Source of the DNA: Agrypnia vestita
Taxonomy: Eukaryota > Arthropoda > Insecta > Trichoptera > Phryganeidae
Length of the DNA stretch: 64,000 bases
Assembly (NCBI GenBank): GCA_016648135.1
Contig: JADDOH010004274.1
Coordinates: forward strand, 96,659-160,658
Direction of reading: 5' to 3'
Shown: positions 12,200 through 22,879 of the stretch, one piece after another
How the letters are laid out: the number at the start of each line of letters is the position of its first letter
Numbering within the stretch: position 1 is the stretch's first letter
Program-made: the position numbers and the translations under genes
Notes under the pieces: generated by a model
What the model was told of the DNA's origin: nothing
Seen by the model: only the letters and a program-made list of their open reading frames with translations
The model's database searches: none

Positions 12200-12310
12200 A
12201 AATCGGTGAACGTTGCATTGTATAAAGTGATACTTAATCCAGCTAATACAGGTCATAAGACCTATGGACACTTTATAAAGACTTTCATACATGTTTCCCA
12301 TATATAACAG
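12200..12310 (+). repeat. Dispersed repeat B, copy 1
   Basis: Carries the family landmarks ggtgaacgttgcattgta, aaagtgat, acaggtcataag and actttcatac. Related copies are at 14.2, 18.2, 19.9, 45.4 (-) and 62.8 kb (-). No coding capacity or pol III boxes seen; a short MITE or SINE 3' segment are both possible. Confidence 0.65.
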
Positions 12311-12319
12311 CGTTATTTT

Positions 12320-13190
12320 TTGTTACGAATGAATGAATAGAAAAGGACTTCTTAAATTTCCATATAAATTAATGAATGATATCGACGAATAGTTTTCATC
12401 TTTAAACGTACAAACAGACAAACATCTAAGGACAGCAGTAGTAACAGGATGGGATATGTATATGTACACTCTACTTTTATTTTTAAATCTTTTTGGTTAT
12501 GGGCAAATTATTTTAATTTATTTTTAACTAACCCATGAATCCATTCTTTTATAAAAAATATCTTTATACATAGTTAAAATTCATCAATTTTCATCAAGAA
12601 ATTCATTCAGAAAGTGTCTTCTTTTGCATTTCAATATTTTTTAATTTAATATTTTATTGAATAATATACAAATTTTTCCTACAATTCTTCCAATTTTCGG
12701 ACACATTATGCCTCAAAATTATAGCAGACTTTATAAATAGAGATATTTAAAAGATACAACAATGGTCCAAAAAAAACATTGGATTTAAAAGACCAAACAA
12801 TAGCTCGAAGAAAAACTGAAAAAAAAAGAAAAGGAATAAACCCAAAGAAAAATAAAATCTTAAAGGGTACTTACAAGGTGGATGGAATGGTCCCTGGAAT
12901 CAGATGTGAGGGTGACCTTTAATCGAGATTTGTGAATGTGCATAAAGAATCATGTCTCTGAGTTGCCTCTTCTTTTTTTTTTATAAAAATTTTCAGACAA
13001 TTTTTGATAAGACCAAAATAAAATCTAAGGATTACGAGCGAATCGGAGAGGAAGGCGGAGCAATTCGAAAAATCGTATACTATGTTTGAGTGGAGTATTG
13101 CAACTTCTGAGACATAGTGCATGTTTTTTTTGAAGATCTCTTAGATAAAAATATACTATACTGTTGTATTTTGCTATTACTTTGTGGTTA
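12320..13190. other. AT-rich intergenic DNA
   Basis: No gene is recognised. Confidence 0.5.
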
Positions 13191-13199
13191 TTCATTATG

Positions 13200-13387
13200 A
13201 ATATAATTAAACTAGTTAACTTTGTTTACACCACTAAAATTTTATTTGGTAAAACCAACCAGTTTCGGAAACGACGTTCCTTCATCAGGGTATATACTCT
13301 GATGAAGGAACGTCGTTTCCGAAACCGGTTGGTTTTACCAAATAAAATTTTAGTGGTGTAAACAAAGTTAACTAGTTTAATTATATT
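13200..13387. repeat. Near-perfect 88-bp foldback
   Basis: The arm at 13201-13288 pairs with 13299-13386 across a 10-base loop with one mismatch that I can find (aaccagtttcgg versus aaccggtttcgg). The inner edge is ccttcatcaggg/ctgatgaagg and the arm holds a tttacaccac motif. Both are shared in style with the foldback at 15.6 kb and the termini of the PLE-like element at 49.6-50.3 kb, so this is likely a terminal-repeat hairpin of that family. Confidence 0.85.
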
Positions 13388-13487
13388 TAAAATATATTAG
13401 TTTACTTCAAATAGTTAAAATTAATAGATAAAAATATATTAGTTTACTTAAAATAGTAACATTAGCTAAGTATATCAATAAAATTAA

Positions 13488-14155
13488 CAATATGCAAATG
13501 ATTTAGCAAGTAACATTGAATGCGAAAACTTTGGGTTAGAACTTAACACGGCTTAAACAAAAACACATGCTCAATACTAAACATAACGCAGTTGATAACG
13601 AAAATCTTTTAATTGATAGAACGGAATTACAGAAGGTACAAAGTATTGTATATATGCAATACAAATGAAATACAAATGAAAGATGAGATCCTGCTGTTGA
13701 AATCAAATTCCGCATTAATCTAGTTCATGCAACCTATATCCGTATGAAAAAAATGTTTTGAAGCCATGATCTCAACCTTCGATTACAAATATGAATGGTC
13801 AGATGCTACGTGTTCTTAATATTATTTCAAGGGATGGAGGTATGAACGATTACCGAAGAATTGATTAGGAGACATGAAACGTTAGATATGTGGATCTACA
13901 GAAGAAGATGGACAAATTAAATTAACAAAGAATATGTTGTGGTTCAGATGAATAAGAAAAGTAAGTAATCAAAAGAAAATAATTTGAAAACTTCAATATC
14001 TCGTACATCTGATGAAACATCCAGAGAAGTACGGGTCTTGAGATCCAGGGAGAGATTGCCGGAAGTCGGAGTCCTGGAAGAGGAACATCATGGCTGAAAA
14101 ATCTTAGACATTGATTTCGTCGGTCTGAAGAACATACAAGTATTACAGAGAGACG
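13488..14155 (+). mobile_element. RTE-like LINE: RT end plus C-terminal part
   Basis: From the RT catalytic box to near the protein end, in shifting frames: YANDLASN (13491 on; YADD changed to YAND), GLELNT, KTHAQY, then VEIKFRINLVHATYIRMK, SHDLNLRL, RCYVF, and ETLDMWIYRRR (about 13873). After a gap come GEIAGSRSPGRG and SWLKNLRH (about 14050-14110). These are the post-RT motifs of LINE families whose intact copies read HDLNLxxRxRxLRCYVxxxLLYG, ExxEMWxYRRxL and GRRRxSWLKNLRQW. The copy has lost a catalytic Asp and has many frameshifts, so it is dead. It abuts the foldback at 13.2-13.4 kb. Confidence 0.8.
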
Positions 14156-14157
14156 AA

Positions 14158-14300
14158 ACTACTGATATGGAAAATATATATGGAAGACTTTATAGGGCGA
14201 CGACAGGGCTTAAGACTTCATGATATAATTGGTTAATGTTGCATTATGTAAACTGTCAAAGTAAAAATCACTGTAGCCAGCTTATACCGGTTAAAAATTA
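14158..14300. repeat. Repeat B, copy 2 (head-to-head chimera)
   Basis: The left half (actttatagggcgacg...agggcttaag) matches the family in minus orientation, as at 62.8 kb. The right half (ggttaatgttgcattatgt) matches it in plus orientation, as at 12.2 kb. Two halves in opposite orientation imply an inverted fusion or two abutting copies. Confidence 0.5.
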
Positions 14301-14304
14301 TACT

Positions 14305-14550
14305 AGTTATTAAGCTAATATTTTATTTAATAATTAAATAGGTAGGTATATACCGCTTGTTTACATTTTTTCTTCTGTGTACATCAGATTTCGTAAACAA
14401 ATTAAAATTTTGTTTGTATATCCGATCTGAGCAATTTTAAGGGAAAAAATGCGCAGGGGCTTATTTAGAGATTTAATTTAAATACAACACACTTACAATA
14501 TTTTGCCATTAAAAACTCAATTCACATCAAAGCGATGAACAACCTTCGAA
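14305..14550. other. AT-rich intergenic DNA
   Basis: Nothing recognisable. Confidence 0.5.
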
Positions 14551-14559
14551 TATTTTTTC

Positions 14560-14835
14560 ACCTCGCGATCCAATAATATGCTTTATTCACATCAATTTTA
14601 ATTCAAATATTCCGCGGAGGTGGTGATGTACCACAGCCGCCCCCACCCCTGGAGCTTCAGCGGATCTGGGGGGTGAATTTATCCCGCGATTTTTTATACC
14701 GGAAATAAAATAAACCAATCGGTTATGGCAAATATCCGACGGCGGTGTACGTGACGTAAGAGAATAATTTCTCCTCCTGCAATCCACCCTTCCATCCCGT
14801 CGATACTTGTTTACATTTAAAAGCGGATAGAAAAT
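14560..14835. other. GC-richer unique block
   Basis: A complex block with GC cores (ccgcggaggtggtgatg, cagcggatctggggggt), a CCAAT-type accaatcgg and TGACGTAA (near 14751), close to the CRE consensus. No repeat partner in the window; the 66-aa minus frame is not recognisable. Candidate regulatory DNA. Confidence 0.35.
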
Positions 14836-14989
14836 TCCCTGGAAGATATCAAATTTAATATACTTGTAAATTATACAGATAAATCATCATTTTATTTTAA
14901 AAAAATACACAATCAGGAAAATCTTTGGTATTCTAGATAATTCTAGATAAAGATATTCTAGAAAAAGATATTCTAGACAATAAAAAAAA

Positions 14990-15360
14990 CTAAACCATAA
15001 AAACCAAGTTTTTATTATACTCCCTTTCTCATTTACTAGTTGAAACAGGTTTCGCGCTTACTCCATGCGTCGGGCTTGAGTCAGGCGACCGACGCTACGA
15101 AAGGGAGTAATAAAAACCGTTAAAATTTCGAAAAATCCTAAATTATACTATGATTATTTAAAAATTTAAACGAAAATTTATTATTAAGAATTATGTTTGA
15201 TCATTTTTATCGTCAACACAAGTCTGCTGCAAGGTTTCAGCTCGATTGGATCACGGGAAAAGGGTTAAAAATCGACCCAAAGTTTTTTCGGCAGACATGC
15301 GACAAGCAGACAAGCTGACAAGCAGACACTACGAGTTCAAAGAAAAGGAGTAAAAAGGGA
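14990..15360 (-). mobile_element. MITE family M1, copy 1
   Basis: Bounded by accataaaaaccaag with tactccctttctc on the left and caaagaaaaggagtaaaaa on the right. The interior holds the family core (tcagctcgattggatca, ttaaaaatcgacccaaag, gcagacaagctgaca) on the minus strand. A second agggagtaataaaaacc inside (near 15102) suggests that a terminus was duplicated. Related copies are at 33.9, 34.8-35.4 and 54.0 kb. No coding capacity. Confidence 0.7.
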
Positions 15361-15364
15361 TTGT

Positions 15365-15590
15365 TTCATCCTGGATTCCAGCGTGTATTACTCAAAAATA
15401 TTTAGGAATCAATGCAAATTATAAATTTGATCATAAAATTGGGTGAAAAACTTAAACTGTATTACTCCTACGTGACATTTATTACAATTTTATAATTAAC
15501 TACTCAAGTTTTAAAGTGTATCAGAATCGCTCATAGACAGGTAAAGAATTAAAATTTCTTTAAATAGAGCCAAATCATTTTGTGGTGACA
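15365..15590. other. AT-rich intergenic DNA
   Basis: Nothing recognisable. Confidence 0.5.
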
Positions 15591-15592
15591 CT

Positions 15593-15766
15593 ATTAATAT
15601 AATTAATAGGAATATAATTATGTACTTTGTTTTCACCACTTTTAATTTAATTTAATTTCTTGAATATACCAACATGTTCAAGGACCAAGGGTCTCTTCAC
15701 CGGGGTAATTATACCGGTTAAGAGACCCTTGGTCCTTGAACACCGGGGTTATTAATTATATTAAAA
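15593..15766. repeat. Foldback with PLE-like edge
   Basis: The perfect 21-bp arms ttcaaggaccaagggtctc... (15677-15697) and its complement (15720-15740) flank a 22-base loop containing caccggggtaattataccgg. An outer pair, attaatataattaata and its near complement, extends the fold to about 15593 and 15765. The text tttgttttcaccac followed by accaacatgttcaagg parallels the left end of the 49.6 kb PLE-like element. Confidence 0.75.
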
Positions 15767-15819
15767 CTTCACATGTTAATGGAACTGTAATCATTTTCTT
15801 TTCTTTAAACTCTTCAACA

Positions 15820-15985
15820 GTCCATGAGGGCCCAATCACTGAAGTCGTTACATCACAAAATTGCCCAAGCTTGAGTAAATTACGTTGATTTATTGTGACT
15901 TCACCGGGAATCGAACCCGGAACCACTGGTGTTAGAAGTTTATGTTATGCTAACTGGACTACGAATGCCACTTAGGTATAAAGGT
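15820..15985 (-). mobile_element. SINE-2 (tRNA-derived head)
   Basis: On the minus strand, tagtccagttagcataac resembles an A box. After it, a perfect T-arm, CCGGG-TTCGATT-CCCGG, sits at about 15901-15921. The acceptor strands do not pair (TGGCATT versus TGAAGTC), so this is not an intact tRNA. A short unrelated body follows toward lower coordinates. The right limit of the body is uncertain. Confidence 0.6.
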
Positions 15986-15989
15986 GCAT

Positions 15990-16415
15990 AATAGATTATG
16001 ATTTAAGTAAGATCAAGTAAATGTATATAAATAAATAAAAAAATAAATAATTATTCATATTAAATGTTAAACATATAAAAAAGTGATTGAAGTTCCCATA
16101 TCAGAATGTCCTGGGTTTGGGATCCATTCGAGAGACAAGAATTTTTCATTTCTAACTGATCCGATTTTTTGTTTCTAAGTGATCCGTCTTATTTATTTAA
16201 ATTATAATCTGGTCTTAAAGTAAGTACTCATAGGCTTATAGCAATACCAAAAATCAGGTATTATGGTGCATGAATAAGTTAGGAGACCAAATAACAACAA
16301 TCAGAAAAAAGATTATATAAGTATATATGTTTTACTCATTGCACTACAGTGGGCCACTGACGATTTTGTTTCAAGTAAAAAAAAATCATATACAATATAA
16401 TATATAAGTATAGAT
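15990..16415. other. AT-rich intergenic DNA
   Basis: Nothing recognisable. Confidence 0.5.
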
Positions 16416-16417
16416 GC

Positions 16418-16700
16418 TGTGATGGTTTGGTCATGTAGAACGTATGAGCAAGGATAGGATGGTTAAGAAAATATATGGGGCAAGTGTTGAAGGCAAAAAG
16501 AATAAAGGGCATCCACGAAAGACCTGGAACGATCAGATAATACAAGGATGGCCCTGTTAACAGCCTCAACAACCGTAGAGCATGCATGAGAAGATGTATG
16601 AATGTAGCCGATGCAAAAGTGGTGTGCCAGTATACATAAATATGGCGTTCTATACTCTGCCAATCCCTGCGGAAAAACGGAGTGATGTTTGGTTAGTTGT
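16418..16700 (+). mobile_element. LINE C-terminal fragment (RWFGHVERM type)
   Basis: The plus strand reads RWFGHVERMSKDRMVKKIYG, then GHPRKTWNDQII. After a frameshift near 16555 it continues SLNNRRACMRRCMNVADAKV. This is the C-terminal tail of a widespread insect LINE, with the GHVERM, GRPRxTWxDQI and NRRACMxRxM motifs in order. The next parts (IWRS near 16640, then a stop) are also recognisable. The RT core is absent. Similar tails are at 22.25-22.56 and 29.24-29.42 kb. Confidence 0.85.
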
Positions 16701-16704
16701 TTTG

Positions 16705-17835
16705 TTTAGTAGATAACATTTATTTTATAGACATTATTTTATAGACAGGGAATGAAATAATATTAACAAGGCACCAAATAATATTAATTTTCAAAATAAT
16801 AATATTTTTTATAAAATTAATTATACGCAAAATAATATTAATTTTCTTGACTTGAATAAAAAAATTAAGACATGAAAAAACACTCCGTAAGATAAATGTT
16901 TAAATTGGCTTGCAAAAGATTACAATTGTTCTTAATTAAAGATACTGAGAATAACTGTACTTAAAAAGACATATAACTAGAAAATTAATAAGACAAATTG
17001 TACAGCTTCATGAAAACCTTGTACAAAAATCCCGTTAAGTTTTTTAGGCATTTATAAATTAGTTATTCAAAACAACAATATTTCAATGACTGTGAACATG
17101 ATAGCTTAATATGGTTGATATTTTTGAAAATGAGACAGTATTAATTTCACACCAAAATAATATAATACGCATAAATTAATGAATAAAATAAAATGTATAA
17201 ATTAATCTTTTTCGACCCAAAAAAATGGTTATCAGTGGAATCATTAACTAATTCTTGCAATACGAGAATTTCCTAAGCATAGACTTATTCGCAGACACGA
17301 AGTATATTCTTAATATAAAACTTAATATAATGAATTCATAAGCTTAAAGCCAACGTACAACGCTCGCGCACAGACACACGCCACAACACGCTCATATTTT
17401 CATAATATTTTATATTATAATATTTTCAACACTACTACATGTCGGTACCTCACGTGAGTTAGTCATTTTAATACTAAAAACTATAAAATACTCATGTCGT
17501 TTAGTACCTTATTTAAAACAATAAATGACGATGCACTTAATGCATATACGGTAAGCATTACCATACAACTAGGAATTTAACACAGATAGGACTTCAGTGG
17601 CGTGTTTAATGTATTAGCGTAGGTATATAGTACTAATCTGTATATTTATATAAAAAAAATATGTTTGGCACATAGTACTTTATTCTTTTCCAGTATTCAT
17701 TTATTTTTTAACGCGTTTTTATTTTAGTTTGAGGTTTACTGATATTTCATCATACATTTCTTTAATAGGGTTACGAAATTAAAATGAGCATGGAAAACCA
17801 TACACATATACGCAATATTATTTTGTACCACTATT
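16705..17835. other. AT-rich intergenic DNA
   Basis: No gene is recognised. The only GC-richer patch (17350-17390) is short. Confidence 0.5.
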
Positions 17836-17839
17836 AGGA

Positions 17840-18112
17840 GAAAGGATGAAAAGCTGCCGAGTCATTTCGCATTCAAAATGAGCACTTCAGAAAAGGAACA
17901 ATTAGCGAAAGGACATGTCGAGAAAGGTCTGTTCGTTTCAAAACTGGTGAAAGACGAAAAGTAAGGCAAGGGTCGATTTTCAGATTTTTGATGATCGGGC
18001 ATTTCAGCGGCTATGGAAGAGGACGAAATTTGCAAGCCCGAATTCAAAGTCAATACTTAGATGATTTAAAGGTGAAGGAACGCCTAGGAAGCGTAATTCT
18101 CAATACAAAATA
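17840..18112 (+). mobile_element. Possible LINE RT fragment
   Basis: One frame reads SVRFKTGERRKVRQGSIF, like the RT motif (xVRQGCxLSPxLFN) in LINEs; another frame then reads IFDDRAFQRLWKR, like the following IFxxALE stretch. These fit an RT with frameshifts. An alternative is a host exon: an ATG in good context (17877) opens MSTSEKEQLAKGHVEKG and the frame ends at a GTAAGG that looks like a splice donor (about 17959). I favour the LINE reading because two frames are coherent in the right order. Confidence 0.35.
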
Positions 18113-18194
18113 ACCATTTTAAGGCGTACCTTAACCTTTAATAAGTATTGACTGAATTCTGGCATTAGTGAGTTAAAAAAAAATTATTCATATT

Positions 18195-18360
18195 CTATAA
18201 TGGGTGGAAATTGTGAACGTTACATTGTGTAAAGTGATCTCTTAAGTCATTTGTACGATAGGTTCTTAAAGGAACCAAAGACTTCCTTGCCTACTTTCCT
18301 TCAAAAAAAATAATTTCATCTCTACGAGACATCTACAATATATCTTGATCAAAAAAATGT
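18195..18360 (+). repeat. Repeat B, copy 3
   Basis: Shares gtgaacgttacattgtgta, aaagtgat and the gactt...tctacgagac order with the other copies. Confidence 0.55.
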
Positions 18361-18540
18361 TAAAATTATTGTATGAGTGGTAAGTATATAATTGTGGATT
18401 ATAGGATGTAATTATTAATATTTACAAATAATTAACTATAGAATGCAGTAATTTAGATGGTAAAATTAAAAAATTAGTTTATTTACAACTATTAATGAAT
18501 TTAAAAAATATAATAAAAATTAAGAAGTTCCAAGAGCAAC

Positions 18541-18656
18541 ACCGACTTTTTAACTAATTAATTAACTCATCAACGAATTAACTATTATGCCTTTTCACAC
18601 CGACTTTTTAACTATTTAATTAAATCATCAACGAATTAACTATTATGCCTTTTCAC
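18541..18656 (+). repeat. 58-bp tandem duplication
   Basis: Two copies of a 58-base unit starting accgactttttaact are joined head to tail (18541-18598, 18599-18656), differing at only a couple of positions in the A/T-rich middle. Confidence 0.95.
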
Positions 18657-18659
18657 ACC

Positions 18660-19090
18660 AGGGGTAAGAGAGAGGATATAACGCTACATTTTTTAACCTA
18701 GTACATCACTTTTGCCTCGTCCGTTATCATATGTACATCTTCTCTTGTATATTCGGCTTTTGAAGCTAATTATAGATAACAGGGCTGTCATTCAATATTC
18801 TATCGAAGCTCAAATATTTTTATGGACCAACTTGTATGGTTCCTGGAATGAGACTCGAATTACTAACCATTTTTATCACTAAACCAAAAAGCACGTACAA
18901 ACTATATCTCTTCTTCAAATATAATTTATTATTCACGATTAGTGTTTAGATTCTACGAATTTCAAAATGGAATTACCAAAATTAACATAATTCCCGCTAC
19001 ATTGTATCAATAATAATCACCTCCCCTACAAAATGTTCATTAATAAATTAGGCAAATTCCTAAGGAAATAGCTCAAAATCCTCAATGACT
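18660..19090. other. AT-rich intergenic DNA
   Basis: Nothing recognisable. Confidence 0.5.
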
Positions 19091-19094
19091 GCCG

Positions 19095-19345
19095 ATATAT
19101 GCAAATCCTCTTCACTATGATCACATCAGTTTTCCTCAATGAGAATGGCGTCCCGTATTTTGTAAAGAGCGAGAGGACACCTCCGTCATCCTTTTCTGAC
19201 TCTCTAAATCTGTTTTTCCTCCGCTTATCTTCGGGACTCAGTCCCGAAATGGGGAAGGTGGTGGCTTGCGGCGACGGTCCAATTCTCCCCATTTGCAGAG
19301 TCATCAATGCGTGAGCCCTCTTTTCCATTATTCCCAACTCTTCTT
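19095..19345. other. GC-richer unique block
   Basis: A complex block with an inverted cgggactcagtcccg (near 19231) and GC-rich flanks. Open frames on both strands (71 and 103 aa) overlap and neither is recognised. Candidate regulatory DNA or unrecognised exon. Confidence 0.3.
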
Positions 19346-19349
19346 CTTT

Positions 19350-19930
19350 GTCATAGCTTTATTGGTCTTCTTTGGTCGTTGTGTCATTTCTCCTAAACGG
19401 AAAACTCGAATGACGATATTACCCAACTTGCCGTCATACAGGCATTTTCATTCCATTCCTTTAAATAGAAATCGAAAATTTAGGCTAAAATATATTAAAT
19501 ATTAAAGGAACATATTTTTATTGTGAAGTTACAGTTTTTCAGTACAAATTTCTGTGTAAATTTATTAATCAAAACGAAAAGATTTATAGAAAAATCAAAT
19601 CAAGAAAAAATATATTATATTCAAGAACACAGTCGCAATTTTTCAGAACAAAGTTCTGTAGAATTTAAAACCAAATTAATCAATCAATTCGAAAGACATA
19701 CAGAAAAAAATAATCCACGAAAAAAAATTTTCGTTGATTACATTTTTTATTAGATTTTGGATTAGATTTATTAATCAAAAATATAGAAATTTTATTACGA
19801 GCAGCGATATCTACTAAACATGGAAATAACGAATTACAACCACAGATGGCTAGAGCGTAGTTATATTGAATAAAATACGCGAGGTACATAAATACCATAT
19901 ATAGAACATTCCAAATTTGAAAGATGTGTG
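19350..19930. other. AT-rich intergenic DNA
   Basis: No gene is recognised. Confidence 0.5.
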
Positions 19931-19934
19931 GTCG

Positions 19935-20090
19935 ATCACGGAGGGATCGGTGAACGTATGTAACATTATGTAAATTAATCACTTAAGATAGCCAATGACA
20001 GGTCGTAAGCCCTATAAACACGCCAATAAATCTTTCGTTCACACTTTCATATATAAATTGTTTCGCTTTCGTGAGACAATAATCTCGATA
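19935..20090 (+). repeat. Repeat B, copy 4
   Basis: Shares ggatcggtgaacgt, taatcacttaag, gacaggtcgtaagccc, and the far end tttcatatataaattg followed by gtgagacaat. With the 45.4 kb copy this defines a unit of about 150 bp. Confidence 0.65.
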
Positions 20091-20399
20091 TATTATGATC
20101 GTTAAATTGAATTAAATTTAAAAATAAACTTTATTAACTCTGTGTGACTTGAATTATAATTTTATATTTTACTTTTTTACTACTCAGTTTAAAGAGTATC
20201 ACAATCTGTAATCAATAAGTTAACTTTCAAACTGACTTCATTTAAATAAAAGAAAAAAAAATATCGATTAGGTGAAAATAAAAATAATTAATTTCATTTA
20301 ATTAATAAAATTATTTTTTGTCATTCTATGTATACTTACAAATTTCAAACCAAAAATTGAATAATAATTAAGTAATAACATGAAAAAAAATTAAAACAC

Positions 20400-20810
20400 T
20401 ATTTGCAGAAAGAATCTGGTTATTTAAATATTAAATTTACTATTTCCAATTTTTTTTATTTCCAAAATATCGAATTTAACATTACCAAACTGTAATTCTG
20501 TATAATTTGTATGTAAAATTTTAAACTCTTATTCATATCAAAATAATGATCCGTAACCAAAACAAGAAGTAGAAAAAAGGGTAGAAATTTTGATATTAGA
20601 GTTAAGGAATTCTTAAGGTGTTCAAGCAGAAATAATTATTCCGAATTTGCGAATCACTTTTGCTTATGAATCATTATTTTTATGTTAATAAGGATTTACA
20701 AATTGTACATACAAATTATATAAAATTACAGTTTGATATATTAAAAATTTTGGAGTAGTAAATTGAATATTATAAATAACCAGGTCCTTTTAAAATAGTA
20801 AACTTTTCAT
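20400..20810. mobile_element. Inverted pair of PLE-like fragments
   Basis: A fragment on the minus strand (about 20560 down to 20410; DHYFDMNKSLKF) and another on the plus strand (about 20660-20805; NHYFYVNKDLQIVH) are related to each other. They are also related to the minus-strand stretch at 49.86-49.99 kb (DHTFDINKGLQILH). These match my memory of the tail following the GIY-YIG region in Penelope-like or similar elements. All have stops. The pair forms an imperfect inverted repeat with about 100 bp between. Confidence 0.5.
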
Positions 20811-20814
20811 TTAT

Positions 20815-22195
20815 TTTCATGTAAGTACATAATTATTATTCATTTCCCATATACATTTCAGTATATATTAATTTTCTTTATTTAGATTTTTGATTGATGA
20901 AAAAAACAGAAAGCTATAAGCTTATATTTATTTATTTATTTTTTATTTATTTCAGTATATATACGCCCATCAGAGCATTTACATAAACATTGGGTAATAC
21001 ATGTCGGTAATGAGAAATATAAAAAGAAAATAAAAAAAAAGTCATATAAAGAAATATAAAATGACATAATAACAGAAATATAAAAAGAGCTCTACAACTA
21101 AACTTAAACACAGAATCCATAATTTCATAAATCTATAAATACATCATATTTTTTATAGGATTAGCGATAATTACAGAAATATAAATTAAGATTTTTTTTT
21201 TTTTATAGGATAAGAATACAAGAAAAGAGTGATAATTACATATATTTGAGGATTATTTTTAGACATAGAGGAAAGTTCATTGTTGATTAAGAATATATAT
21301 AAAAAATACACAGGGGGTGTAATACATGTACATAATACGTAACTAGAATTTATTTTAACGGTATTAAAATGTTACATTATATAAGTATGTTTCAGGTTTT
21401 ATTCGTAAATGTGTCACATACATTTCGTACCAATTATAATAAATTATTGTACTTACCCATCTCGATAAAGGTGCGTTTGAGAACCCTCTTTTTATGAACG
21501 TTTTTATTTTTTTGGTACAAGAAATTCACCCTATTCATTTGTCAGTGTCTCAGCTGAATATCCTATACCCGTGTATAAACCAAGGATATGCTATTGTAAA
21601 TATATATTTGGCGAGTTAAAAAGAGCATTTCAAAAAACCAAATACTTGTTGGTTTTGTAATATATGTTATAAGAAATTAGAAAGCTAATTTATTTCAAAA
21701 GGATTCTTAGGTTACATTTTTTTTATCTTGTTAAGAGACACAGGTAGTATAATTTATACTACTTTCAACCAAAGAATTCATTCTTAACCACAACAACTTT
21801 TAGTACTTCAAAAATACAATTACATTCATAATACTTAGATCTAAAATAATGAATCAATTTCCTTGTATAATTAACGCGTACTCGTGAAACACTGAAGGAA
21901 ATTTCTTGAATATCAATTTATCCTAGCTATCATTACCCTTCAAAAATTACGTTACTCAACATGCTTAAATTTCAGCTATACATTAATTAGTAATTATTAT
22001 GTCCTAGTGGTATATAATTTAAAAATAAATTTATTTTTTTTACAAAAAAGGTAGGTATATATATTTTATTAATATTTTGAAATTTTTAATTACATATTAA
22101 TTAAAGTATCATTATTTTTATAAGTGTTTTCGATAAATACACGTTGATATTGAGTATTATTACAATATACAGAGAATTCAATGTATACCGGGTGC
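20815..22195. other. AT-rich, possible LINE 3' tail
   Basis: No gene is recognised. A run of TTTATTTATTTATTTTTTATTT (around 20926-20952) resembles the reversed poly(A)-like end of a LINE in minus orientation, but nothing coding follows. Confidence 0.4.
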
Positions 22196-22244
22196 GAGTT
22201 ACGGCTGTGAAAACAGCGCCATGTTTTATTTAACCGTTCTTATC

Positions 22245-22560
22245 ATAATGTAAGTGAATTTTTATTAGTAACGGGAGATTGGTAAGAAAGATATATGAAG
22301 CGAGAATCGAAGGTACAAATATCCTCTGAAAGTGATGTTTTAATGTAAGTGAATTTGTATCAGTAACGGGAGATTAGTAACGAAGATTATATGAAGTGAG
22401 AATCGAAGGAGAATATCCTCTGAAGTCCTGGGATGACCAGATAAACAAAAGGGTCTTTTTAGATGCCTCAATAATCAACTCATTAGCTTAGTCGCAATAA
22501 GATCTCATATACAGTAAGAGAATTGGGCGTAGTTAAGCGAAAAAGATCCTATCCGCACAA
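22245..22560 (+). mobile_element. LINE tail with tandem duplication
   Basis: The text GRLVRKIYEARIEG (about 22271) repeats about 95 bp later as a degraded copy (cgggagattagtaacgaag, about 22363). Each follows aatgtaagtgaattt. Downstream, a frameshifted W-DDQ-like tail and a short MR-type region resemble the 16.4 kb LINE tail. So a piece of that LINE family has duplicated in tandem. Confidence 0.6.
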
Positions 22561-22564
22561 AGTC

Positions 22565-22810
22565 GTTTTAGAGATATTGACGTTTAAAGTTTATAAGATA
22601 TTTTTTCATATATATTAATTGAAAGTTTTTAAATTAATTGGAAGTGTAATTTTGTGTGGGGAATATTAATATTTAATATTATTTGATATTTTATGATAGA
22701 GAAAAAATTAACCTGCCGTACATGTGGGTTAGTTCTAAAGGTGTTAAAAATTATAAACATTTTTTTTGGATCATTGGATATTTTTTACAGACCGATATTA
22801 AAGATCAGTT
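22565..22810. other. AT-rich intergenic DNA
   Basis: Nothing recognisable. Confidence 0.5.
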
Positions 22811-22815
22811 TGGTG

Positions 22816-22877
22816 CACTTAAGTCATTTTTCACCATGTTGTGGAGTGGATCCTTTTCGGGTAACTACGTCCAATTT
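22816..22877 (+). repeat. Dispersed short repeat C, copy 1
   Basis: About 60 bp shared with 47128-47187: acttaagtcattttt, then a variable middle, then tggatccttttc and gtaactacgt. The flanks are not similar. Confidence 0.7.
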
Positions 22878-22879
22878 TA

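Noticed and set aside
15896..15970. tRNA gene on the minus strand
   Set aside because: The T-arm is perfect, but the acceptor strands do not pair and the anticodon arm is not formed; treated as a SINE head.
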